64,000 nt of DNA from Cycas panzhihuaensis (taxonomy: Eukaryota > Cycadophyta). A model generated the notes under the pieces. It was not told the origin of the DNA, did no database searches, and saw nothing but the letters and a program-made list of their open reading frames with translations. Below, piece by piece: positions 1-11,112 of this stretch (position 1 is its first letter; every line of letters begins with the position of its first letter). Made by a program: the position numbers and the translations under genes. The DNA lies in assembly GCA_023213395.1 (NCBI GenBank), contig CM041465.1, forward strand, positions 27,845,741-27,909,740, written 5' to 3'.

Positions 1-523
1 CACGCAGAACATCTTCAAACCACCTGGGATGCAATTGAAGGCGAGCCACTCAAAAAAACTTGCTAATAGCTTCAACCACGTCGGTGAGAGGGGTATCTAT
101 GTATCCATAAGAGGTGGACGGGACCTCAAATGACGTAGACCCCTCAGGGTGTTCCTTATAAGAATCACCAATCGAATGGTGAACCTCAAGAGAAAGCAGA
201 CCTTCTACCGCATGGGTAGAAGGATGGATATCGAGTGACTGATGTTGGTCGTCTAGGTAGCAAAGAGGATCTTCACCCTCTTGGGTGGATCTTGGAATAG
301 ACATGGGGAATTCGTGAGTTCCTAATGCAAATGTGTGGTAGGCCCAATCGAAAGGGTATCCTTCCATAGTCAAATTAGAATCTGATGATGAAAAAGGACG
401 ATACCTGGGATCTTCTAACAATGGAGGTAAGCCACATAAGCGATGAGAAAAGCGTTGCATACAAAGCTAACTGACACTTTGGAAGAAAGAAAGAGTGACA
501 AAGAGTGCACGTTGGTGGCTACC
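1..523 (-). mobile_element. E0 leader fragment (Tat-like gypsy), left of the E1 insertion
   Basis: This is untranslated leader of an older gypsy element. It resembles E1's own leader at about 10500-10920: both share the ATAAGAGGTG...GGGACCT stretch (about 108-126 and 10607-10627) and the same downstream order of short blocks. It ends at CTACC (519-523), which is repeated at 13668-13672 on the other side of E1. The sequence therefore continues into 13673-13767 and the E0 5' LTR. The rest of E0 (gag, pol, 3' LTR) lies beyond the left edge. The 136-codon frame at 50-460 is open but resembles no protein I recognise, and it is probably chance or a gag-upstream extension. Confidence 0.75.
519..523. 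other. Left target-site duplication of E1 (CTACC)
   Basis: CTACC directly precedes the LTR start TGGACGC at 524 and is repeated exactly at 13668-13672, right after the LTR end GGGAAACA. This fixes both ends of E1. Confidence 0.9.
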
Positions 524-3051
524 TGGACGCGCTGCTACGGGATAACCGCCTGACTGATAGGCGCGGGGGAGAGATGGTGACGAAACGGTAGGAAGTGGAA
601 CCTACAAGGCAAGCAACTACCACGCAGAGCGCCCCGTGCGCCGGAGCGCGAGTTCGGGATCTGCAATGGAGTATGGCTACTACTAGGTGACCCTTCACCG
701 CCTTGAGCGAAGGGCGAAGATACGTAGGACGAACCCGGGTTGACCTGGGAGTAGGCCCCTCCCACCCTTGGGTGGCCAGAAGGGAGAGAGAAAGAACCTA
801 ACAAGGATAGGCCAAGAACAATCCTATGCAATCTAAGCGTATACGAGCGATGCGAAGCAAGGCCAAGTTAAGGAAGAGGGAGGAAGGGTAAGGGAGAAGA
901 AGACTCCTACAACCTTTCCTACGAATAACAAAAGTACATGCAACAAGGCAAACAAATCGCAAACCAATACGAGAAGGTAATTTTCCCTTTTAATCTTCGA
1001 TGTTCTAATTACTAGGAAAAGAATAAAAGAAGGAAAAAGACCAGGTGCGAAGGGGAACAAAGCGTGCACTGGGCCAAGGCGTGAGAGATGGCGAGCCTTC
1101 AGTGAAGAGCACCCAACCACTCAAAGATACCGGATGTGAAATGTAGCAAGCGAAAGGGGCTTCCTACCTTCCCAGTGAAAAGTAAATGCGACATCAAGGA
1201 AGGAAAGAAACGCTAACTAGCAAATGAGATAGCATAAAATATGACACATGCAAGGGACGCCATCGGTGGAAGGGGCAACGGCAACGCTTCTCCGTCGTCC
1301 CCGAGTACTGTAAGCAACAAAGGTCCCCTCTTGGGGGAGAACACCTATATGCAACACAAAGATCTAGCAATATATGTCTAGCAACATAAACGAGAGTCTA
1401 AATGTACATGCATCGTTAGTCCAATAAGGAAAATACCAAAGAAGAACGATCCAAATGAAAGGAAACAACAAGGTAAGCCTCGAGTGGCCTACCGCCCAAA
1501 TGGTACCCAAACCTCTCCCCAAGAGCCACGGGCGTGAGGAGAAAGTCAAGACTCAAGGTGGAAAACTACCGCAAGAAGGGGCAAGAAAGACCCAAAGACA
1601 CCCACGGGAACCGGATGCTACGGGGAGCAAAACCGTAACGGGAGCAAAGGTGGAGCAAGAACCCGCGGTTGGGGCCTATGGATGGCACCCAAACTGAATA
1701 AAGGGTCCCAAATCGCCAGTGGCGCAACTTGTGACAGTACCGGTTTGGGCAACCAAGGGAGCCTTGAACCCTTGTTTGCAAGCCAAGAGTAGCACGGGCG
1801 AGAGGGAGGCTTTGGAGGGCTTTGAGCCGCTTGGGAGGCGTGGAAGGTGGTGCGGAATCCACCCGGCTCTGTCCAAAGCCTATGCAACCCCTCAACGCCA
1901 CGCCTTGGACAAAGAACGCAGCGAAGCGGAGGAGAGTGGTACATGTAGCCCCAAGAGGGAAGAAACCACCTCTCAAGCAACAAATGAGAACAAATAAGTC
2001 AAGTGTAAATATCACCAAAACAAATACAAAGTAAAGAGTACACGGAAAGGGAGGCAAGGGATTTGCCCACCCAAAGACAATGAAGAAGTTGGAACAAAGC
2101 CCAGATCTGGAATAGAGCAGGCCAGGGGCCCTGCTATGGAGGTGGAACGGGAAACACCTGCAAACGGGAGCTCGTGGACGCTGGGTAGAAAGCAGTGGAA
2201 ACCGCTTCAAGGAGCCCTCTCCAAAGGCGTTTGAGGGTGAGAGAATGTCTCACCAAGCCAAAGGAGAGTGGTCAGATGAAGAGTGCAGTCGATTCGGCAA
2301 GCAATGAGAAGAAGAGAGCAGAGCAGGAGAGCGTTCCTCTTGAGAGTAAATCCAAAAGTGAGCCAAAAAGACCCTTGAAAATGAGCCAAAAGATGTTTAA
2401 GTACTAAAGCAAAACCCTAAAGTACGCGAATAGGGCACCGAGGGAGGAGAAAAGCGCGAACCACGTGGCGCTTCGCAATAAATGCGAAATTACCACGGAT
2501 TTTAAAAACGAGCAGAGACAGTCGTACCGCGGAAACTTTAAGCTGCATGAATATTACAATGATCTGAAAATTCGGCAGATCTGAAGATTCCAGATGCCTG
2601 AAGATTACGCAGATGCACTGGAGACACAAATGGGGCCCGCCAACCGTCCAGCCGGGGCAAACTAGAAAAGGCTAAAGGACAACTAAAACACCCACCCGGA
2701 GCAAACAAGCCAAGAAACGGGCCCACGGAGCGTAAATAGGACCCCAATAGAGGTGGCAAGCTAACCAAGCGACGATGAGACATCACACGGGTGGAGGTGG
2801 CGCAAACCCGGTGGATCCAAGAGAGAGGAGGCAGATCACGGGAAATATTTGGTCACTGTGGTGCCACACTCGCTAAGAGTGTGCCTCGCTATAGTCGTCA
2901 TAGGCTAAACATAGGTGTGGACGACGACCGTGCCGCCCACAAAGTCATACGCATGCAAATATGTGCACAATCAAGACATAAAAGTGATGATAATGCTAGA
3001 GACATACACACTTACGAGTCGGTGATTAGTATCCATTCCGGGCCGGAAACA
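524..3051 (-). repeat. E1 3' LTR
   Basis: This 2528-bp LTR aligns along its length with 11113-13667 and with the reverse complement of the solo LTR 21234-23768. In element sense it runs from TGTTTCC (3051) to GCGTCCA (524). A hairpin of the form CACACTC-loop-GAGTGTG lies at about 2867-2885. The LTR contains several open frames in element sense (for example 1566-2210) that are not conserved in length among the three copies, so I treat it as non-coding. A purine-rich primer tract is not obvious at 3052-3080. Confidence 0.88.
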
Positions 3052-3146
3052 TCGCCTGGCGTGAGCCTCGCCGCCGGAAGCCCGATGCGATGGCGAATCT
3101 TGGCAACACAACCGCCGATGAGTACATGTGTATATAGATATATCAA

Positions 3147-3840
3147 TCAAGATCGGATCGAGGCAAGGGTCTCGGCAAGTGTCGTGGCGAACGCATGGAT
3201 ACGAAGCGGTGGAGACAACATAGGGCCGCCATGAGCCACCGAAACCGATCGGGAGAAAGAGACAGTGAGGGGCCCCCACCACAATGAATGCAAAGGAGCA
3301 TGCAGGACCACGTGGGGAACAAATGGTGCGTACCATAGTTTTACCTCATTAGCAACCCGATTGAGGTGCGAGCAGATCATGCGGAGGCGACCAACGGCAC
3401 GAGGCTTGGGCGGCAGGAAGGCCAAGCAAGACTCGGGGACTGGCGAGATGCGAGACAAAGCAAGGCCAAGGATGAGGCGAACAATGCTATCTGCCACAAC
3501 ATTGAGAGCCCGAGGGATATCTTGGATATCAACGGAAGAAAACGGGCAGGGAGGGATCCGGCAGAAGCAAGAGTCCTCGCGAGGGCATCGCACCCGTGAA
3601 CTGGGTGAGATGAGACATCACAACTTGAGAGTCGCAGAGCAAAACAATGGGTCCGATGGAAACGAAGGGCATCGGTAAGGGCTTCGATGACACTGTATAC
3701 TCGGCTTCATTGTTGGTAGCCTCGGGAGGAAGATCCCAGAGCGAGGAGATCATAACTGTAAGGGTCATGGGAGAATCCACGCATTTGAAGGTTCAGGGTT
3801 ACCATGGCTTCCCGTCGGTGAAAGATGTAAACAGACATAG
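3147..3840 (-). pseudogene. E1 archaeal-type RNase H (second RNase H), frameshifted
   Basis: In element sense, fragments in different frames give FTDG then a GNP block (about 3800-3825), ATNNEAEYT (about 3700-3720), a CDSQVVMSHL block (about 3610-3640) and an IPRALNVVAD block (about 3500-3530). This order (catalytic TDG, TNNEAEY glutamate, DS block, PR-N-AD block) is that of the archaeal-like RNase H carried as an extra domain by Tat elements. It lies about 0.7 kb beyond the integrase C-terminus and about 100 bp before the 3' LTR. At least three frame changes disable it. Confidence 0.75.
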
Positions 3841-4524
3841 GTGACACAAAATCCAAGCGGATGATCGGTGATGAAGGCAACACTTAGAAAATGCATACAA
3901 TAGGTGGCCAAGGGTAGGAGGACCTAGCAATGAGGCGCCCGTGAGCGGGCCACAGCGGATGAACATGGATGGATAGTTTGGCGGAGGAAAGCACTGGCCT
4001 GTGGGGCCATATATAGGACCATATGATTGTACCCCCTAAGGACACCGGCTTCCTGTGATGTATGATGACATGATTTTGATATGTATATATGCATGGGGTG
4101 AGTGTTATGTTGTGTAGTAGGTGATTCGTGTTATGAACATTTTATTGTATGATGCACACGCTTCCTTCCATGTATAACCACACACCTAACAGGCACACAC
4201 ACACGCAGGAGTGAGGGCGACATGGAGGTGTGAGGTTAGGAAGCGAGGCGGCATACATGTCTGCAGGAGAGCATAACAGGATATGCGAAGAAACCAGACA
4301 GAAAGAGGGGCAACAATGCCCCAAGCGCCCTCCCGGTTGGGAGATGCCCAAGCGAGAGGACCAAGGTTCCCAGGAGGATACGGAACGCAGGTTCGCTGAC
4401 GGAACCCGAGAGAGACAAAGCGGGGTCCATCTTAAATAGCCATTCTACACGCTTGGGAAGAATGGGGACAACCTAAGATGGTAGTTTAGGCTCGTTCGGA
4501 GGCGAGGCGAGGGATCGTCAAGGG
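3841..4524 (-). other. E1 spacer between integrase and second RNase H
   Basis: No protein domain is recognisable on either strand. The middle (about 4010-4160) is AT-richer than the rest of E1, with TGTATATATGCATG-type sequence and a short CA repeat near 4195-4205. Short open frames at 4142-4439 look fortuitous. It may be untranslated sequence leading to the second RNase H, or a decayed additional frame. Confidence 0.5.
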
Positions 4525-5730
4525 TCAAGCGTAAAACTTCTTAAGGAACATCCCATTAACGGCTTTCTCAAATTCGAGCCCCTCCAGGGTGGCTATCCTA
4601 TAGGCACCATTATCGAGAGATTCGATAATGACAAAAGGACCGACCCACCGGGGTTGGAATTTGGTCAAACGGTCATGGAGATATTCGAGCTTTAGGACAT
4701 AGTCCCCGGGAAACAAAGGGCGGGAACGCAGGCGTTTATCGTGGGCCCTTTGTGAACGGGCTTTGGATGCTAGGTTAGCCTGATAGGCGGCTAAGCGTCT
4801 CTCATCCAAAGCTTCGAGGTCCGAAGGCGTGCACGGATCGACTCATCGTCGATGAAACCTCAAGGGAGACTCGCAAGGAAGGAATCTCCACCTCCAATGG
4901 GAGTACCTCGATCCGTGAGACCGTGGAGAACAGGGTCATTCCGTGGCGGAGCAGACGGAAGTACGATAAGCCCATAAGGCGGAGGCGGTGAAGGTGCCAA
5001 TCCCTTTGGGATTGATCGGCCAGTTTTCTTGAGAATGTTGATAAGAGTCTTGTTAAAAGACTCCACCGCCATTTGCCCGAGGGTAGTAAGGAGAGGAAGT
5101 CTTATGGGAGATTTTAAACTTCTCAAAGCTCATCCACCTCCCTATTACAAAGGGGTTCCATTGTCGTGTCGGGACGTCCGAATCCAAGCGGCAAATGATG
5201 TCGATAGATGAATGTGGCAATCGCTTTGCCGGGGTAGTGATCAAAGGGATGGCCTCGCCCATTTGGTGAAATACTGTGGCGCTCAAGATGAACTTGTGTC
5301 ATGACGACGATAGGGAAATAGCCCGATGAGGTCTAATCCCCAGCGAAAGGCCATGGCGAAACAATAGGGTGCAAAGTCTCGAAGGCACATGGGAAATGTT
5401 GGCATGCTCTTGACATCGCCGACATTTCAAAGACAAAGGCGTGGGCGTCTTTAAAGAGATGGCCAAAAGTAGCCCATACGGAGGATCCTCTCGAGCCATA
5501 GATCGCCCCAAAGTGACCCCCACAAATGCCGTGGTGGCATTCGCGAAACACGGTCGGCCGTCGGTGACGCAATGGAGAAGGATCCCATCGAAGGACCTCT
5601 TGTACAATACCGCCCACGAGGAGGTATTCTTGAGCGTAAGTCCGGATGCGAGATTTAACTTTGTTACTAGTGTCGGGCGGTATTGCTGCTGCGTGAGATA
5701 CCACACTATGTCACCGCGTACCACTCATTG
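4525..5730 (-). pseudogene. E1 integrase, frameshifted
   Basis: The integrase inserts the cDNA into host DNA. In element order, an H2C2-type N-terminal region lies around 5330-5700 (fragments such as CHHGICGGHFGA). Core fragments follow at 5050-5290 (RQWNPFVIGRWM, then SPYYPRANG, the block before the catalytic glutamate). The C-terminal GPY/F-like domain is at 4525-4809, with WVGPFVI, GAYRI and NGMFLKKFY. That last piece is an uninterrupted 94-codon frame. The rest is split among frames by short indels. Confidence 0.8.
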
Positions 5731-5889
5731 TCGGTGAGTGGATGGGGACGAACTCCCGGATCGCCGGGATAGACTCATCGGAGAGAGTCATCAACAGGAG
5801 TATCAAAGGAGTTAGGGATAGGGGTGTCTGCAAGTTGCTCTACCACTATCATGCCCTTCTTTGATTTCAGGTTAACGATAAGGAGATCA

Positions 5890-7319
5890 AATTCTTGGAG
5901 TAGGACGTTAACGACCAGCCCTACCGTCAGTCCGAACGAGTTAGTAAGTATCTCAAGGATCGGATTGAATGATCACCTTGGTAGTATCCGAGCAAGTAAT
6001 GCCTAAACTTCTTGGTCGCGTAGACCAAGGAGAGACATTCCTTCTCGGCAGGGGAATAGTTAAATTCGGCAGCCACAAGGGTACGACTGATGAAATATAT
6101 AGCTCTCAGTTCCTGAGTCATCCTCCTGAGCGAGCATAGCGCCCAAGGATTCGTCAGTCACCGAGGTATACAAAACGAAGGGCCTATCGAATCGGGGCGC
6201 CAGCGTAGGAGGCGGCCGTGGCTTTCTTGAGTCCTTCGAAGGCCTTTTGGGTCTTGTCAGACCAGGCAAAAGGAGCTCCCTTCTTCAACAGGTTCGTAAG
6301 GGGTTTAGCATTCACAGCGAAGTCAGCTAGGAAGTGCCTAAGGAAACCGAGCCTACCTAGAAACGACTTGATCTGCCGTTGAGTTCTAGGAGGCGGCATG
6401 TCGAGGATCGCCACGGCTTTGTCGTGGTCGATCTGAATTCCTGTTTGGATACAAGGAACCCAAGGAGTTTACAGTGACGGCAAACACACATTTGAGCGGA
6501 TTAAGACTGACGTGATACTCGCGGCATCGTGAGAAGATGGCACGCAAGTCGGAAGGGTGATGGGCTCTCACGAGAAAGACCCATCATATCGTCTATGAAG
6601 ACCTCCAACGTGTCGCTGATGAGGTCGTGGAAGATGAAGTGCATGGCTCTTTGATATGTAGCACTGCATTTTTAAGGCCAAAGGGCATCGCCTTGTAGGC
6701 GAAGGTACCCGAGGGAGTAGTGAAGGCGTCTTATGGCGGTCTTTGGGAAATCAATTTGGTTGTAATCGAGAAGCCGCCCATTAAGGACATCACTTCAATC
6801 CGGTGCGATCAATGATTTGATCTAAGAAGGGTAGCGGAAATTATCCTTAGGACAAGCGTTGTTGATATCGCGGAAATCGACGATATGCGGATTGCCCGCT
6901 CTTTTGGCAGGAACAATATTAGAGACCCACTTAGGGTAATCAATAGAAGTAAAAGCCTAGCATCCGTAAGCTTTTCAACCTCCATCTCGACGGTGGCGAG
7001 AGAGCTTGGTGAAGAGGACGCCTCGCGCATGTGACGGGCGCCAGGGAAGGGTGGTGAGGTTATGGGTGACAATCGAGGGTCGATTCCCTTCATGTCAAGA
7101 TAATCCCACGAAAATGTCTCGAAATTCACGGAGCAGAAGGGAATATTCCCTAATCTCATCAGAGAGCATTCGCCCCAACCCTAATGACCTTGCGGGGCCA
7201 AGACTACGCCTTGAATTCCCCCATGCACATGGCATTGCCCTCTTCAAAGTGAAGAGGGCAAGATCAACAGGAGGAGGAGGAATAGGAGAGGGATCGGATC
7301 GGCGTGGATCCGATCGCAA
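5890..7319 (-). pseudogene. E1 reverse transcriptase and RNase H, frameshifted
   Basis: The region begins with a block of the type 'LLREFRDIF' (7100-7130) followed by 'DMKGIDPRLSPI', which in Tat elements marks the entry to RT. The palm motif reads FIDDM at 6585-6599, preceded by AMPFGLKNA (about 6680-6710). After RT come QIKSFLGRLGFLRHF (about 6330-6385) and the tether, then the gypsy RNase H with LYTSVTDESLGAMLAQEDD (6120-6185) and YSPAEKECLSLVYATKKFRHYLLG (5985-6060). Multiple frameshifts and stops separate these blocks. Confidence 0.82.
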
Positions 7320-7829
7320 GGATCTTCCATTGGCCGGTGGTGACCAAGGCGATTAGGTGCAAGGCCCGCTGGGTGCTCAAATAGGCTTCATCATCCTCGA
7401 AATAGTCCACTCCATGGATGACCCTATTTCGAGTAGAAGAAGCTAGAAGGGAAAGAGCAACGGACCGGGGTGATCATCGGATCGCTCAACTCCTTCATGG
7501 AAATCCGAAGGAAAACCAGAAAGAGGCTCCTCGAGAGGAGGCGAAGGCAATTCCTCAAAACCATCACTGCGGGGTAATGAAAAGAAGAAGCGATGGCGGG
7601 CGGGTCAGCACGGGCGGTGGTGTGTGACACGCACGAGGGGCTAGTCTCACCAACGCGGGAGGCTCCGGACGAGGGTCGAGGGCGAGACAGTGCACCTATT
7701 GGCGTGAAGGAAAGAAATGGGTGGAGACAACCCTTGTCTCCGTCAGCGATTCATCATCACGAACGAAGCAAGGTACCCATAACTCCACGCCAATAGGGGC
7801 AAAACGTCTTGAGACTAGGAAGGGAAGAT
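7320..7829 (-). other. E1 linker between protease and RT
   Basis: This is low-similarity coding linker or decayed sequence inside pol. It contains Pro/Arg-rich short frames on both strands but no recognisable domain. Its position between the protease and the RT entry block suggests the variable linker common in Tat polyproteins. Confidence 0.45.
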
Positions 7830-8360
7830 GTGGGATCTTCCTCCGACGGATTGGGTATACCAATTGAACAAGCCGAGGCGTGAGTGGGTGAACCTTGGTT
7901 TTCCGAATTGGCATAACGAGTTTGTTTGGCAAAGGGCGCTCACGGGAACCACTCTCATCCGTCCGTCATGGACGAATTTAAGTCCCCAAAGGGTCGAACA
8001 CACACGGCTCCCATTTGGTCGAGCCATGGGCGACCTAGAAGGAGGTTGTAATCCACGCCAACGCCGAGGACTACAACATCGGAAGAACGGTTTGCCCCAA
8101 GGGTGAGCTAATCGCGATGCATCCGAGAGGGTCTTCTCGCCATCATACCCTTGGCATCGCCAGAACAGGTTCCATGCGGAGATACCAAGCTCTTGCATAA
8201 CACGCAAGGGCATGGCATTGTAAGAGCCGTTGTCGACAGGTTCTTGGAGGGTACAATCAGTATCGATCGTGATGGTGAATGGGAAGTTCCACCGACGTTC
8301 CGCTCACCGTGGGAGGAAGATCCTTAGGATCGAAGGAAATAGTGGGTCCGCCACCTTGGG
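7830..8360 (-). pseudogene. E1 aspartic protease
   Basis: In element sense a FDPKDL block (about 8320-8340) precedes the catalytic motif VDNGS at about 8223-8237. Then come MPLRVMQELGI (8180-8213) and, after a frame change, a GRPWL-like block (about 8020-8045). The order FDPKDL, DNGS, LGI, GRPW is the usual one in Tat and related gypsy proteases that process the polyprotein. The C-terminal part is open at 7815-8213. At least two frameshifts are needed to read the whole domain. Confidence 0.75.
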
Positions 8361-8893
8361 CGACGCCCAAAGCATGGACAGCACATCTCCGATCCTAAAG
8401 CTTCCAGGAGGAGGGCCCGTTGCTCGGGACAACTCCTCGGGCGCCCATCAAGGACATTCTGCGGCGGCCGTATGGAGCTCGTCCACGACGGAGAAGGGTT
8501 TACCCTTCCCGGTGGGTTGGGTAAGTGCCCTTGAAAGTCGTGACCGGGCGCATGTGAATAGCCTTGGGAAAGAGGATTCGGAGGAAGGGTCTCGGAAGGG
8601 GATCGGAAGGAGCGGAAGAACCGGCTCCCCGCTTCCTTAGCGGTTTGAGATCGCGTAAGGGCGAAAGTCAGAGTTGCTTCAAGCAACTGAATCACCTTCT
8701 TCCCCTATTCCGGTCGTGAAGGCGACAGATGCAGTGGCAGGAGAACGAGAAGAGGAAGAAGAGTTCCGGGCGCCCTTCCCGTTGTCGCGGGAAGGGCGGG
8801 GACCAGGTGAACTTCCTCGCTACTATTGTTCTTGGTTTGGGGTTGCGATCACGTTCCCCATGTTTAGAACGGATCCTTGTGAACAAAGTTGGT

Positions 8894-10211
8894 CTAGATT
8901 AGGCCTTGAGGCCCGTTTGGGAGAGGAATCGGCGTCGAGGCATCCTTTGGATGCTGGGCCCTACAACGTGAATCGTCATGGAAGCAATCCCCATGAATGG
9001 AACACCACTTCTTCTCAAGCGAGGGTCTGACCTTCTCGCTTGGGAGGATGGGCGTTCCCATTCCCGGGAAGAGGAGCTTGGGTAGTTTGTTGGACTTTTT
9101 GTTTGAAGTAGGAGACGAAGGACCTTGAAGCTTGAGCTCCTTCATCGTGCCGCTCGAGCGTATAGGCGATGTGAGGGATCTAAGGTCCTCTCGGTAGGAT
9201 GAGAGGAAGACCGCGGTACCGAGAAGGTTTAACGCCTTTGGTAGGGGTGGTGCCTCATGGCGTTGTGAGGGCTTAAGAGGTTTCTTGAGACCAGCTTGGA
9301 TCTTAATAGCCTCCAACGCCAAGCACTTGGCGATCGCGGAATCACACATGGTCGCCCCCATCTTGAGGACTTCCACGTGGACTTGGGACGGGTGCATTGA
9401 CAAACAGGTCCCGCTTCAGCTCCTCGGGCAAAGTCGCCTTGGTGGAGTGAAGCAGATCGTGGAATCGCCGCACAAAGTCACGATTCATCTCATCGTGACC
9501 TTGTTTGAGCGAGAGAAGGGATTTCATCCCGCTCTCGAATGGGCGAGCTACATCAAAGTAATTGATGAACTCGCCCACCAATTCTTTGGAATGAATAGAT
9601 GAGTGGGCGGGGAGACGATAAAACCATTTAAGGCGCCACCTGCAAGGATCGAGGAAAGAGTTTCATCAAAATATGGTCGTAAGCCCGATGTCGATGCATG
9701 CCATAGAGAAACTACGGACATGCTCACGGAATCTTCATGACGAAGTCCCATCGAATCTAGGAACTTCGGGAGGATGAGGCGGCAAGTTGGTTCGCAACGC
9801 CTCAACCGAGAGGGGTTGACCTAAAGTCCGAAGGCGCGCCCTTGCTCGGCAAGTAGGATCAACGAACGTCCCGAAGTAGGTGGCGCGCAAGGAGGCGGAT
9901 GGGGTAGGACACCCATCCCTCCTTGAGGAACCACCCCTGCCGACAAGAGGCGTGGAAAAGGGCGCCTTGGAAGGAGTCAGTTCACTTGCGAAGGCACACG
10001 GATGGGCCGCATTGGATGGCGGACAAGAGGGATGCGGGCAGGTTACGCCCATACAGACCCACCCGTAGGTGGGGCCATTAGTATGGGTGTAGCGGATCCA
10101 CCCCATAAGCAGGAAGACGGCTTCCCTACCCCCCCCAAGGTTGAGAAGTATACCACAGGGAACGTGAGAAGAAGCACCAACGCTACCGGGTTGGAGGATG
10201 CGTGGGAACAA
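8894..10211 (-). pseudogene. E1 gag, frameshifted
   Basis: Gag forms the virus-like particle. In element order: a Pro/Arg-rich N-terminus (9735-10211) ends in PPHPPEVPRFDG, the start of the conserved capsid-like region. Capsid fragments follow (9342-9805), including FINYFDVARPF and NRDFVRRFHDLL. The C-terminal frame 8894-9403 ends with a zinc-finger-like WCSIHGDCFHDDSRC, the CxxHxxxxHxxxxC form usual in Tat gags. Frame changes occur near 9580 and 9380. Confidence 0.8.
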
Positions 10212-11112
10212 ATCCCACCGACCGGCGGTGGAAGGCTAGCAGGCGACTAGGCCTCTTAGGAGGCGGCATGTGTCGATTAGGGACGGCACATTAGTTGGAT
10301 CGGGAGCGGGTATGCTAACCCCGGTGAGGGATGCAGACAGTGAGAAGGCCTTAAGGCATTAGGGCCTTGACAAGGGATGGAAGGTGCCACGTGCCCCCAC
10401 TGCAGAAAGCGAATGGGGCGACGCGTAGGCACGAAAGGGTTTGTTGTCACAGGGAAAGGCGGACGAGGATGAAGCGTGAGGGGAAGAGCAGGGAGGAAGA
10501 GGCTCCCTGCGGGACACCCTCAAGCCATTCGGGACGTGGTTGAGAGCATCTTGCAGGCGGCATCCGCCAAGAGCCTCAAGCACGTCAGGAGGAGTCCCCA
10601 CATACCCATAAGAGGTGATCGGGACCTAGAACAAGGCATGTCCATCTGAAGGTTCCTCATGAAAATCGCCATCGCGTGTGATCCTCAGGAGGAACGGATC
10701 CCTCTACGGCGTGGGTAGAAGGATGGGGAGCACAAGAAAGGTGTTGATTGATCGGGTAGTAAAAGGAGTCGTCACCCTCTTGGGTGGACTCCGGAATGAC
10801 AGAAGGAAGAGCTTGGGTTTCCATAGCAAGGCGTGGTAGGTCAATCGGAAGAGTACCCTTCCATAGTCGGACGGGATCCGACGAGGCAAGAAGGCTATAC
10901 TCGGGGTCTTAACAAAGGGGTAGACCGCAAACGACGAGAGAAGCAGGCGCATGCAAGGTCGGCCGAGCGATGTCGGGGAAAAGAGAAGGAGCGGTATAAC
11001 ACGCGTTGGGGTGCCCAACGTGGAGGTCAAGACCGGTATAGAAAGGATCACACAGGGGTAGCGCAACCAACCGAAGAGGGCGGGACTAGCTCCCTTCTTG
11101 GCGATCCCAGTA
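10212..11112 (-). other. E1 leader and primer-binding region
   Basis: This is untranslated leader between the 5' LTR and gag, related to 1-518 (E0 leader). The stretch next to the LTR (about 11082-11112, GACTAGCTCCCTT...CAGTA) is also found next to the E0 LTR at 13736-13767. It is therefore conserved leader and should hold the primer-binding site. In element sense the site would begin TGGGATCGCCAAG shortly after the LTR end. I cannot name the tRNA. Confidence 0.65.

Noticed and set aside
1566-2210. 214-codon minus frame in the E1 3' LTR, with similar frames at 12235-12774 and on the plus strand at 21900-22736
   Set aside because: They lie wholly in LTRs, change frame and length among the three copies, and contain no recognisable domain. 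A real LTR gene would be better conserved.
2867-2885. Hairpin in the E-family LTR as a bacterial-type terminator
   Set aside because: The context is a plant retrotransposon LTR and no T-run follows; it is reported only as a conserved hairpin.
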